From Adiantum capillus-veneris (lineage: Eukaryota > Streptophyta > Polypodiopsida > Polypodiales > Pteridaceae): DNA of 60,000 nucleotides. The notes under the pieces were generated by a model. That model was not told the DNA's origin and ran no database searches. It worked only from the letters and a program-made list of their open reading frames with translations. Made by a program: the position numbers and the translations under genes. This document shows positions 1 through 9,522 of the stretch, in pieces. The first letter of the stretch is position 1. Every line of letters begins with the position of its first letter. The DNA lies in NCBI GenBank assembly GCA_014529385.2, contig CM043959.1:88211529-88271528 (forward strand). The letters run 5' to 3'.

Positions 1-420
1 GGATTTCAAGACCCCTCTGTTTGCCATTCAAGCAATGAGAACAAAGAGAAAGAAGCACATTGACTTATGGAAAAGTGGTAGATTGTGTCTATGGGGACTT
101 CATCACCAAAATCACCTCCCCATTATTCAATTGTTCTTCACATAGATGAGGTTTTTAGAAAAGGGAATTAAAGGGATATTAGGGTATGCAGAGAACCCTT
201 GCAATAGAGAGGGACATTCTTAACTTGGAGAATCATTTTCTGCAATAGTTTAAGGATTCCTCAACCATCAGCTTGAAGAAAGCATGGAGAAGATAAAGAA
301 CTTGCAATCATTACTAAATACAACCAAGAAAAAGTAAATAAGGATTGGTATTAGACAAAGAGCAAGAAAATTGAAGAATATTGAGAGTCTCAAGCGAGGA
401 GGTTGAGGTTTCTATGGAAG
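1..420 (+). pseudogene. Coiled-coil gag-like relic, copy 1 of an unclassified repeat family
   Basis: Read on the plus strand this segment gives pieces with stops between them. The first carries the motif KHIDLW (about 57-75), and a later one has ILNLENHFL-like and KIEEY/NIESLK-like stretches (about 215-400). The same peptide order occurs on the minus strand at 22375-22849, so the two are inverted copies of one coding repeat. The charged, Leu/Glu/Lys-rich second half would form a coiled coil, as in some retroelement Gag proteins. I do not recognise the family. The copy is cut by the window edge and has several stops, so it is a relic. Confidence 0.5.
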
Positions 421-1339
421 ACTCAAAGTGGTTAGGTAAAACTAGTTTATTTTTATGTTGGTATCTCAAAACTTCTTTTTGCACTTAGAGAAACTAGTGA
501 TATACTCTCTCAACTCAAGTCCCTAGTTCAACTTCAATGTGCGCAAGGAGCTCACAAGGAAACATGAAAGGTGGATGAAAAATATTTGTCATGTTCTTGT
601 TGGGAACATTGGATGAGAGAAGGTTAATGAATACTAGGTAGAAGTGCAATAATGGATATACTCTAGCATAATACTACCTTGAACAAGGAGGATATTCAAG
701 GGACTATGGACAAAGTTAGGGCCAATGGTGGGCAACTTTCAAGATCATCATTACAAACTTGAGGCACTCAAAAGTGAAGGGCTCCTTACTACCAAATCCA
801 TTTCTTGTTTAAAACTCAAGTCTTAGAATTAATTCAAGGTCATAATGATGCTTTGGGAGACTTTTCACATCAATGATCTATAAATTGGTAAGAAGAAAGA
901 GTTTAAGTTTAAATATTTTAGTAGCCTCTACTTTGACTAAGGACATTACAATAAGCAATGGTAAAAGTTTATGATCTTTAACATTTTTAAGTGACTGGGC
1001 ATGCAATTTTTGATTGAGTTAAATGAAAGTGAAATTGTGAAGAATGACCTTCATGAATAAAGATCTTGATACCAGAGAGGTGAAATAAGGCAAAATAACC
1101 CTAAAAGTTTAGTGCTAAGTTAGTGAAGAATATTTGGTGATTGGGTTCTTTTTTGAGGTTTATTATGAGTATTTTAATGTTTAAAATTGGGTATTCCACT
1201 GCACCAATATCCCTGAAATAATCAAACCCCAAAAGGTAAGGGAGGAGCTACATGTTGAGGATTTTGGTAGGTAGAAGGTGGAATGGAACATGGGGGGAGA
1301 TCTAAAGACACTCAAATGTATTCAAATAAGTCTACAACA
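421..1339. other. AT-rich sequence without recognisable features
   Basis: No long open frame, tandem repeat or known domain was seen on either strand. It lies between the coiled-coil relic and the LTR-like repeat copies and probably belongs to the same decayed element. Confidence 0.4.
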
Positions 1340-1708
1340 AGAAACATCATAATTAGCTAGCTTGGCATGAAAAATAACTTGAAAAGAGAGAGATGACAAC
1401 TGACAACAATTTAGGACCAGATTTACTTGGAGCGGATCCCCCCTCCAAAAGGACTCTATATTATAGCTTCTCCCATTGAGAGAGACTTGTTATAGTATAA
1501 TGTTTGTGCTCTTCAGAGCCCAATTGATGCCATGAAGATGGAAAGCTTCATACACCAACAATTACATTTGGTGTGGCCTCAATCTCAGGATCTCAAACAC
1601 CTTCAAAGGTGTAGAGAGATAGTTGGGAGTGACAAAGGAGAAGAAGAAGGAGTATTCTTACAAGAAAGAAGTACTCTTTTCACATTAGTTCACTCATAGA
1701 GCATAGCA
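1340..1708 (+). repeat. Partial, diverged copy of the 1.6 kb LTR-like repeat
   Basis: This part repeats the section from the 'cttggcatgaaaaataa' stretch through 'gatctcaaacaccttcaaagg' that also occurs at about 1835-2130 and 23050-23340. It is followed directly by the longer copy. Divergence is higher than between the two long copies, so it is older or less constrained. Confidence 0.6.
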
Positions 1709-1863
1709 TGTAATGGAAATGGCCTATGAACTTGGAGAGTAGCGAAATTAAGAGAATTAGAGTGAGCATTTTCATGAGACTAATTTGAGAACATAGAGGG
1801 GGAACTTAATTAGTGATAGCAACACAACCGTTATACTTAATTAACTTGGCATGAACAATAATT

Positions 1864-2133
1864 TTGCAAGAGAGAAAGTTAGAGAACTTGACAACAGTCG
1901 AGGACCGGATTTATGTGGACCCGATCCCGCCTCCAATAGGCTATTGTATTATAGACTCTCCCATCAAGAGAGACTTGGTACAATACAATCTTTGTGTTCC
2001 TTGTGACCTAGGTGATGCAATGAAGATGGAAAGCTTCATGTATCACGAACATAACATAAACTTTGTAAAAGCATTAACCATACTCATCCTCAATCCCAAG
2101 GCCTCAAACACCTTCGAAGGTGGAGAGAGCTAG
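1864..2133 (+). other. Conserved short open frame inside the LTR-like repeat
   Basis: An 89-codon frame contains PPIGYCIIDSPIKRDL, then VPCDLGDAMKMESFM and ends NTFEGGES. The other long repeat copy (23128-23346) keeps the same frame with mainly conservative changes (PPIGICTMISPIKRDL, CDLGDAMKMESFM, NTFEGGES). A third copy near 1430-1620 is broken by stops. I recognise no protein family. It may be a relic of coding sequence captured in the repeat, or an open frame preserved by chance. Confidence 0.3.
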
Positions 2134-2388
2134 CGGGGAATGAGGGTAAGGGAAGAGAAAGTATAAACATTCATATGAGAAAGAAATAGTTCCTCACTTA
2201 TCATCACTCTTCTTGCTTAGCATAGCATAATAGCATAGTAATGAAGGTGAAGAAGATGAAAAGATTAAGCATTGAATCATGGCTCTTGTTTGGATTTTCA
2301 TTCCATAGCCAAGAGTGTTGGTGTAGCCTCTCAACTTCTCAACATGCTTGGAGAAGGAGATGGAGCTCTTGCACTTTGCACTTCACAC

Positions 2389-2393
<5 letters not shown>

Positions 2394-2476
<83 letters not shown>
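2394..2476. repeat. (GA)n microsatellite, about 80 bp
   Basis: An uninterrupted run of about 40 GA units. The corresponding place in the other repeat copy (near 23600) has only a short gagagtg/tgtg stretch, so the array expanded after the copies separated. Open frames reading ERERER or SLSLSL here are artefacts of the array. Confidence 0.95.
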
Positions 2477-2482
<6 letters not shown>

Positions 2483-2919
2483 CTGCAAGCAGGCCCCCTC
2501 CTTGCTTGGATCGACCCCCTCTTCTAGCTCATGGTGGAACCTCATTGGACCCCTTCAAGCCTAGCCAATCACACACAGCGTGCATATCAAGCAGCCATGC
2601 TAGCCTTGGGACAAGTGTCCCCCTTTTCCCTTTGAGAGAGAGGACTTGATAAATGTATACACAATTAATTTAATTAGCTAAATTATCATTGGAACCCTTG
2701 AGAGGCCAACCAATAGGCTTTAGGCACACCATGAGGGCAACATGGAGAGGAACTTGACAAGTGTCCTTGTTGCTTCTTTAGACAAGGCTTGACTTGTGTG
2801 AGGGTGTTTGTCTTCTCTCTCTTGCCCCTACTTGTAGGGATCGACCCCTCCTAGTAGGGATCCTTTTTTACTTTTGGAACACCTTAAGGCTCCTCATGCT
2901 TGGAGAAGGTTCCCTCCTC

Positions 2920-3085
2920 AAGCACAACCCTATCAATCTTGGATAAGGTTCGCACCTCAAGCTCAACCCTAGCACCTCAAGCACACCAAGCACCTCAAGC
3001 ACCTTAGTCATCAAGCACGACAAGCACGTCAAGCACCTTAGTCAGCAAGCATGACAAGCACCTCAAGCTTGGGCCGGGTTCCCAC
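2920..3085. repeat. 'aagcacctc' minisatellite
   Basis: Degenerate tandem units around AAGCACCTC / AAGCACGTC / AAGCATGAC make up most of this stretch. The matching part of the other long copy (about 24085-24240) has a similar array with different unit numbers, as expected for slippage. Confidence 0.75.
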
Positions 3086-3305
3086 CTCAAGCACAACCCT
3101 AGCTTGCCTAAGGTCAAAGGACTTTTAACATAACCTTTGGAGGTCTTTAATGAAGCTAACCCTAAGGTCTTTAAGCTCCATTAGCTAGCTTTGCTCTTTG
3201 ACATACCATCTCTCATTTGGACCCTTCTAACCTTGGCCCCATGTTGAGATAGATCCATAAGCACATGTCTATATTCTTATCCTAGTTCCAATTTATTCTC
3301 CCACA

Positions 3306-3712
3306 TTAAATGATCAGTTTAATATGAGAAACTCATTTGGGTTGGTTAGATATTATTTTTTATGACATTACCTCTCATAGTCGTCCTTGACTATGAGGTA
3401 GAGGAGATAAAGCCTTAGTCATTAGTCGATGTTTCTTAGCGGATAGATGATCCCTTTTGAACCTACGACATCATTCCAAGATGGATGACTAGTCCATTTG
3501 GGGCTTGAGAGACTTAGCTACCGCAAGCATGTCTTCTCTTGAGTCCATTTCATTCTCCTAAAGTAGAGTGACAAATTCTACTTGGTGTTTGAGAGACGTC
3601 GTCATCACAAACATGATTCTAAGCATGCATACTACTTAAATTTGTGCACAATAATAAGAGAATTAGTCTTATAAGACAAAAAAATCGGTCATTTAAAAGA
3701 AACAAAATTTGC
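3306..3712. other. Spacer between LTR-like repeat and gypsy pol
   Basis: No open frame or known domain. In a minus-strand gypsy element this would be the 3' untranslated region. Short related phrases ('gcttgagagac', 'gtgtttgagagac') recur near 3500 and 3580. Confidence 0.35.
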
Positions 3713-6360
3713 TTACTCTAATGAAGCATTGTAAGCATTGACAAGGTTCATACTACCCTTAACATGTATTCCTTGCATCCATCTAGCATCTTCAAAAGGA
3801 TAATTTTTAAACTTAATGATACCATCGGATAATCTTACCATGTCGTAGTACCTTGTCCTCGTGTCCAAGGATAGCTTTGGGTTGTAGCACCTCTTCTTGG
3901 TCTTCGATTTTTGGGGGGTCTTCAATAATTTTTTCACTTCGTGGCTCTCTGGTCCTTTGTAGGGCTTAAGTAGGCTCACATAAAAAGCATTGTGTATGAG
4001 CCAATGGTTGGGCAACTTGAGTTGATAAGCCATGTCATTGATTGGCTTCAAGATTTGAAAAGGACCATAGTATCTTTTTGCTATTTTAGCATAATACTTT
4101 TGGTGGCCAGTATGATTTTTACCCGTTGTTTGCCTTAATCGAGCCCTAGGAAAAGTGAGAAAGACCCAATCATTTTCTTTGAAAATTAAGGCTCTTCTGT
4201 GCTTATCAGCAGCAGCCTTTTGCCTTTGTTGAGAGAAGGAGATAGCCTCTTTAATCTTTTGGAAAGATTCTTGTAGATCACGGCTATACTCATCGACAAC
4301 GAAGATCTTCCCATGTACTTTGAGTAGCAAGGGACTTTTAGGTCTTCCCTCTATGATCTCAAAAGGTGCTTTTCTCGTAGTAGTATGGATAGTATTATTT
4401 GTACGCATACTCTACAAGGGGTAAGTAATTCTCCCATTGTGAGCGATGGTCTATTTTTGTAACATAAGTCTTTAGTAGATCGAGAATTGTAAGATTGGCT
4501 ATCTCACTTTGGCCATCCATTTGTGGGTGATAGGCTGAAGAGAAATTCAATCGTGTGCCTAGAATTTCAAAGAGACCTTTCCAAAAATTAATGGCCATTC
4601 TAGGATCTCTATCTGTCATGATAAATGTTGGCAATCCATGGTGTTTGAAAATTTGAGATATGAAGAGGGTTTCCATTTGGTGTGCCTTAATAGTCTTTTT
4701 GACAGGAATAAAGTGTGCTTGCTTGCTAAACTTGTGGACTATTGTCCATATTCCAGTGTTCCAATGGATATACTTGGGTAATCCAAACATAAAATCCATG
4801 GATATACTCTCCCATGGTGAATTAGGGATTGGCAATGGCTGGAGTAATCCGGGTTGCTTCCCTCTATCATACTTTGTCTTTTGGCATACCACACATTTTG
4901 AAACATACTCCTGTATGTCTACTTTCATGGTAGGCCAATATAAGTACGTCTCTACTCCTTGAAGAGGAGGTTGAATGAGGTCGTGGGTAACATTTAGCCT
5001 ATTTCCATGGAGAAGATAACCATACTATAGGGTGAATGGTTCTTCTTTCTTCCCTAATGCAAGGGCTGACATTATATCTTTAAAGTCAGGGTCAATAGCA
5101 TACTTATCTATCATAGAAGATAGATCATTGTGAGTTGCTATAGACACCGCATTGACTCTTGGTTGTCGTGAAAGAGCATCGGCCACTTGATTGTGCTTAC
5201 TAGCAATGTGAGCAATATGAAAATAAAGTTGCGAAATAAAATTTGCCCACCTCATATGTTTGTCAAAAAGTACTTGAGACTTTGGTGGCCCGTTCAAAAA
5301 ATAAATGGAGTCCCCAATAAATAGTGCTTCCATGTGTCTAGGGCATGTAGAACATCTAAAAGCTCTTTTTCGTTTATGTCCAAGACTTGTTCATTGGCAT
5401 TGAGCCTTCGGCTCTCATATGCTATGGCATGTGCTTCTTGAAGCAAAACTGCTCCAAGGAAATCATCACAAGCATCACATTGGACCTCAAATGACTTTGA
5501 GAGATCCAAAAGCATAAGGACTGGTTGGGAGGTAAGCTTCTCTTTGAGCTTGTCAAAAGCATTTTTCTCTTTAGCAGTCCATAAGTACTTAACGTTCTTC
5601 TTTGTTAGGTCATGCAATCATCCCTCTATTTGAGATAATTTGGCTACGAAGCGTCTATAGTATGCACACATACCAATAGAGCTTCTTAGCTCATGTAGAT
5701 TCCTTGGATTAGGCCATGCTTTTATTACCTCCAACTTTGATGGATCCATACGGATACCAATGAGATACCATCTTGAGAGATAATATGACCTAAGTAAAAG
5801 ATCTCTTGAAGAGAAAATTCACTCTTTTAATTAATTAGAAGCTTGTTCTCCCTCAAAGCTTGAAAAATCACTTGGAGATGTTGCTTGTGCTCCTCCAAGG
5901 ACTTGGAGTAGATGATGATATCATCAAAGAACACTCCAGTGAATTTGATGTAGGGTCTAAAGATTTTCTCCATCAAACGATTGAAGCTATCTGGTGCATT
6001 AGTCAAGCCAAAAGGCATGACTAGATATTCACAAAGATCAAACATTGTACAAAACGCGGTCTTTACGATATCTTCATTCACTATCCTTATTTGATGATAG
6101 TCACTTTTGAGGTCAATCCTATTGAAGTAGGTTGAACCTTGTAGCTTATCAAATAGATCTTCTACCCGTGGTACGTGAAATTTGTTTTTGATCATGATAT
6201 GGCTTAGCGCTCGATAGTCCACACACATGCGGTATGTACCATCTTTCTTTTGTACTAAAAGGACTTGAGAACAAAAGGAAGAGGATCCAGGCCTCACCAT
6301 CCCTTTGTCTACCAGTTCTTGTACTTGCCTCATGATCTCCTCTTGTTGACATAATAGGTC
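3713..6360 (-). pseudogene. pol: Ty3/gypsy Pol relic (RT, RNase H, integrase, degenerate chromodomain)
   Basis: Reading leftward: reverse transcriptase at 6333-5827 (VQKKDGTYRMCVDYRAL, MPFGLTNAP, catalytic FFDD), an RT connection region with AYYRRFVAKL, RNase H at 5617-5294 (FEVQCDACD, LGAVLLQEA), a spacer with ADALSRQP at 5333-5025, and integrase at 4928-3713 (CVVCQKTKYDRG zinc-binding end, SMDFMFGLPK, MTDRDPR, HPQMDGQSE). The C-terminal part has YYGPFQI, HNAFYVSLLKPYKG and a chromodomain-like end FKNYPFEDARWM. The order RT-RH-INT is that of gypsy elements. At least four frame changes separate the pieces. Protease and Gag are not next to it: a copia element adjoins at about 6360-6460, so the upstream half was removed or lies beyond the insertion. 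Confidence 0.9.
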
Positions 6361-6458
6361 CCTTACGGTCTTCTACGGTTTGTGCTATATAGCACGTGTT
6401 GTTCCCACTTTCCTTCTCCTCTTTTTGGGTAGTTTTCACATCAGGTGCAACATTTACC
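6361..6458. other. Junction between gypsy pol and copia gag
   Basis: A short A/T and pyrimidine-rich stretch. A copia 5' LTR matching the 3' LTR at 22147-22374 is not present here, and no canonical TGGTATCAGAGC primer site is seen. The copia copy therefore lacks its 5' LTR. Confidence 0.5.
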
Positions 6459-6872
6459 ATGGCTGAAAACAACACAGATGTGTTCAAGATGTTTGCTGTT
6501 GAGGACAGATTGGAAGGGGAAAATTACCCTATGTGGGCTTATATGATGCAACATGTTCTTGTGTCGAAGGGCGTTTGGAACATTGTGTAGGAAATTGATG
6601 TACATCGTGATTCTGAGGATACATGCGATGTTAAGGATGTTGCAGGTCTTGCTGCTGTTAAAGCTGTTTTGCCTACGATTGAGCAAGCTCATTGGGATGT
6701 AAAAGATGCACATGATCATGCATTGGTTGTGTTGTCTGTGAAGCACATATTACTCCCCACATTCGTTTAGCAAAATTTGCAAACCATGCTTGGGATATTC
6801 TGGATGTTCTTTATGCAAGTCACAGTGAGGTAAAAATTGCATTGCTGCGTAAAGAGCTAGAGTCTAAGATGA
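6459..6872 (+). pseudogene. gag: Ty1/copia Gag, N-terminal part, cut by the MULE insertion
   Basis: Starts with ATG at 6459 and reads MAENNTDVFKMFAVEDRLEG then NYPMWAYMMQHVL, the usual copia Gag start (DUF4219/UBN2 type: substrate peptide, then WxxxM). One TAG near 6588 and a frame change near 6745 break it. The frame reaches ...RKELESK at the 11-bp duplication and continues in the same frame at 18102, so the gene was split by the transposon at 6873-18101. Confidence 0.85.
6862..6872. repeat. Target-site duplication, left copy (gtctaagatga)
   Basis: The same 11 bases occur at 18102-18112. Taking out one copy plus 6873-18101 restores a continuous copia gag frame. MULE elements make 9-11 bp duplications, so the length fits. 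Confidence 0.93.
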
Positions 6873-6886
6873 GTCTTAACGTATGG

Positions 6887-6922
6887 TGAGCAAGATTTTT
6901 CGAGCGAAGGAAAATCCGAGCA
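6887..6922 (+). promoter_or_regulatory. Left subterminal GAGC motif cluster
   Basis: GTGAGCAAG, TTCGAGCGAA and ATCCGAGCAA lie within 36 bases. The right end has three inverted equivalents (18050-18090). Clustered subterminal motifs are typical transposase-binding sites, but binding is inferred. Confidence 0.45.
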
Positions 6923-7386
6923 AATGAAATAAAGAAATCAAATGGGCTTTGATAAGAAAGATGACTGAAGATCCTACTTTAATAATAGTAGGATCTTGAA
7001 TCCCTAAGTAATCGTAGCAATATAATTGTTCAAAAGTAGACTCTAGATTCTTTTGCGCATTTGATACTTGATGTCGAGCAATGAGAAACCCAAGCTAGTA
7101 GCAAAGCTATTACAAACCATGCAATGATCCACAACTACATTCAACACCATAATTTTTATTTTAACTTTAATTTTACGGAGCAATCTAATGCAAATCAACA
7201 ATGCTCATACATTTACAAAGTTTCTAAACTATACTAAGAGAGAATTGCCATATCTTATACAAAAAAAAGAGAGATTTCTTTAGAGTTTTAAGATAACAAG
7301 CAGAATATTTAGTGGAATATAGAGAACAACATGTCGTGCCTCTGCACTCTAATAACAACAAGAAATGCTATGGTTCTATCTCGTGA

Positions 7387-7512
7387 CTATGAAGAGTCAC
7401 ATTCGTCATCAATAAAGACATTGCGTCTCTGACACTTCTTGTGGGTGTCAAAATCGTATCGTATATCAGCAGCCATGGTTTTTGCAATCCCCTCAGCATA
7501 AACTGGCAACAC
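7387..7512 (-). CDS. Possible terminal exon or small gene, unrecognised
   Basis: On the minus strand a candidate acceptor (TTGCCAG) is followed by a frame reading YAEGIAKTMAADIRYDFD, then HKKCQRRNVFIDDECDSS and a TAG stop. The acidic end and balanced composition look like coding sequence. It lies 3' of the methyltransferase stop codon at 7726, so it could be an alternative last exon or a third gene. No family was recognised. Confidence 0.3.
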   Translation of the reverse strand: MLPVYAEGIAKTMAADIRYDFDTHKKCQRRNVFIDDECDSS

Positions 7513-7725
7513 ACTTCCATACAAAAAGAAAAAGATAAGTCTCACAATCCACATGCAAGCAATACAAAATATACATCATAAAAGCGTAAGAAATCTCAAA
7601 TTGTTGTTTGAATCATTATCCATAATTTTCAAATACTAAACAATGATACAAAAAAGTGTCAAAATAGCATAAAAGTATGATGGAAACAAATAGGTGGGGG
7701 AAATGAAGTGTAAGGTGGACTCTCA

Positions 7726-9477
7726 CTAGTCATCAAAGGGGTTGACACGCGAAGGCATGTCACCCACATCATCAACATCAAGAGAGGTGGAGGCTCCCTC
7801 TCTGCTTCGCTTTTTAGGGCGAAATAATGGTTGCACATAATCTGAAATCAAAGTGTCATCAATGTCGACTGCTCCACACACCCGCCCTGTGCCTAAGCAT
7901 GCTGCCAATATGGGCGCTGTACCACATCCCAACTCCAAACAAAGACCTCCAGGCCTACAAAGAAGCTCCACAAGACATGCAATAAAAGAGTGACTTTGTT
8001 GCAAGCCACCATGCCATGGCTCCCCTCATGATGATCTGGTTAGAGAAGACTCTGGAAGATGGTGCATCATGTAAGAATCCAAAGGCTGCATGCCAAGCCG
8101 ATTGAATAGTGGGGTGCTCTCAACCACAAAGCAAGGTGGTTGCATGCCAATCCTATGCACCATAAGTAAGAGAGAACAATGACACTACACCACCACATAG
8201 ACAATTAGAGGGCAATCACATAATAATAACACACCAAAATGAGAAACAAACAAGTTAATATGTAGAAGAGCATTACCTCAATCCGACCACCAAAGCTATT
8301 ACCATAACCATAAGCTCCATGATGGAGGACCACAATGCGATGATGAATAGCCATCTCTGATGCACGACAAAATCTCTCAACCCAGCCAATGGTATCTCCT
8401 GCAAGAGGTTTCAAAAGTCACAATAGAAAACACACAACAAAAATTGACAAGTATTGTACAAAATTATGATTGAAGCAAAAACTTGCCATAGAGACCATGA
8501 TCAACAACCACCCCGAGTTTGACAAACTCGAATATGCAAGTTGCATGCCTGCACAAACATGATTCTCACTACAAATATCCCAAAGGGGTACAACAGGGGA
8601 GGCTAATGGGGAACCACCAAAGGGAAGATCCAAAAAAATAAAATCAGCAGCCCATGCGACTGTTCTCCCACCACACACACACAAGGTCCCATCGAGGCGT
8701 GCACATCCCATGTGCTCATGAACACGAATCCATGCCGGATGTCGAACACCGGCCCTAAAATCAGCAGCAATGGCTATGTAGTCCCCAGAAATGGCCATGC
8801 ATCATGAGTCAGGCAATGAGGACAGAGAAGACAAGGGAGTATCAACGATGTAGACAAAAGAAATGGTTTTCTTTGCAACAATCTCCCCAAGAGGTACAAC
8901 GATACAAGAAGCTAAACAAAGTGACTTAACTCCAATAAATGAACGAAACAAACGATTGCATCGCAAGTGAAAGCTCACCATGCTCTCGCTCCATGTTTGC
9001 ATCCACCCTAGTCTCAACAATCACCTCCTTTCCCTTGCGAGAAGTATTTGTAGCTTGAAAATAGCAAAAAAACACAATATTACCGGTATGTAAACAAATA
9101 TTAGGAAAAAGAGAATTTAAAGCTCTTAGACAAATTATGTTTGAGACCGTTTTGAGTAACCATTTATTCGATATCACCTCATCCACTCTAAGAGGGAGAG
9201 GCACATCGATGGATGTGCCACCAACTCTCATAGTATCGTGAAGCTCTCTCTCTCTCTCTCTCGCCAATACATGCCCATAAGCCATGTCTATCCACCATGG
9301 ACATGCTTCCATCTCCCAAGTAGTGAGCTTATGCATGGAAGGGGAGTACATGTATCCTTCCCAAGTAGATAGTTGTGCCCATTGCGTAGCTAAGAATGGA
9401 ATCCCTGGTAGAAAGCCTTTTCCAACCAAGAATAATAGAAATCTAAAACAAAATAACAAAATAACATCACTACACAC
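7726..9477 (-). pseudogene. Amino-methyltransferase (beta-class order), C-terminal part of split gene
   Basis: Exon-like segments read leftward. 8798-8490 contains AADFIFLDLPFGG, which fits motif IV (DPPY-like) of N6-adenine/N4-cytosine DNA methyltransferases, followed by LSNSGWLLIMVSM. 8404-8290 has HHRIVVLHHGAYGYGNS. 8152-7726 has WHGGLQQSHSFIACLVELL and then LCLELGCGTAPILAACLGTG with AVDIDD, matching the pre-motif and AdoMet-binding motif I. Catalytic motif before AdoMet motif is the beta-class order. The final exon ends RVNPFDD with a TAG at 7726-7728. An in-frame TGA at 8026-8028 and some out-of-phase joins show decay. The segment at 9440-9190 (TQWAQLSTWEGYMYSPSM) joins it to the ParB-like part. 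An RNA or protein N-methyltransferase remains possible. Confidence 0.6.
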
Positions 9478-9522
9478 TTCGTAATTATGAAAAGCTTGAA
9501 ATAAAAGTATGATGAGCTTGAC

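Larger units (their letters stand above)
1709..3305. repeat. LTR-like repeat, long copy 1 (TGTAATGG...CTCCCACA)
   Basis: This about 1.6 kb stretch is a direct repeat of 22929-24475. Both begin TGTAATGG; this copy ends ...TCTCCCACA and the other ...CTCCCACT, so the TG...CA ends suggest an LTR. They could be the two LTRs of the minus-strand gypsy element whose pol is at 3713-6360, with a coiled-coil coding relic at 22375-22849. However, no primer-binding site, polypurine tract or matching 5-bp duplication was found, so the pairing is only a hypothesis. The repeat includes a GA microsatellite and an 'aagcacctc' minisatellite. Confidence 0.5.

Noticed and set aside
2272-2649. Open frames with long ERERER or SLSLSL stretches (also at 12180-12548, 27619-27816 and 31779-32065)
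   Set aside because: They are translations of GA/CT microsatellites; the flanks show no conserved protein.
2920-3085. CRISPR array
   Set aside because: Units are short, contiguous and degenerate with no spacers: a minisatellite in a eukaryotic genome.
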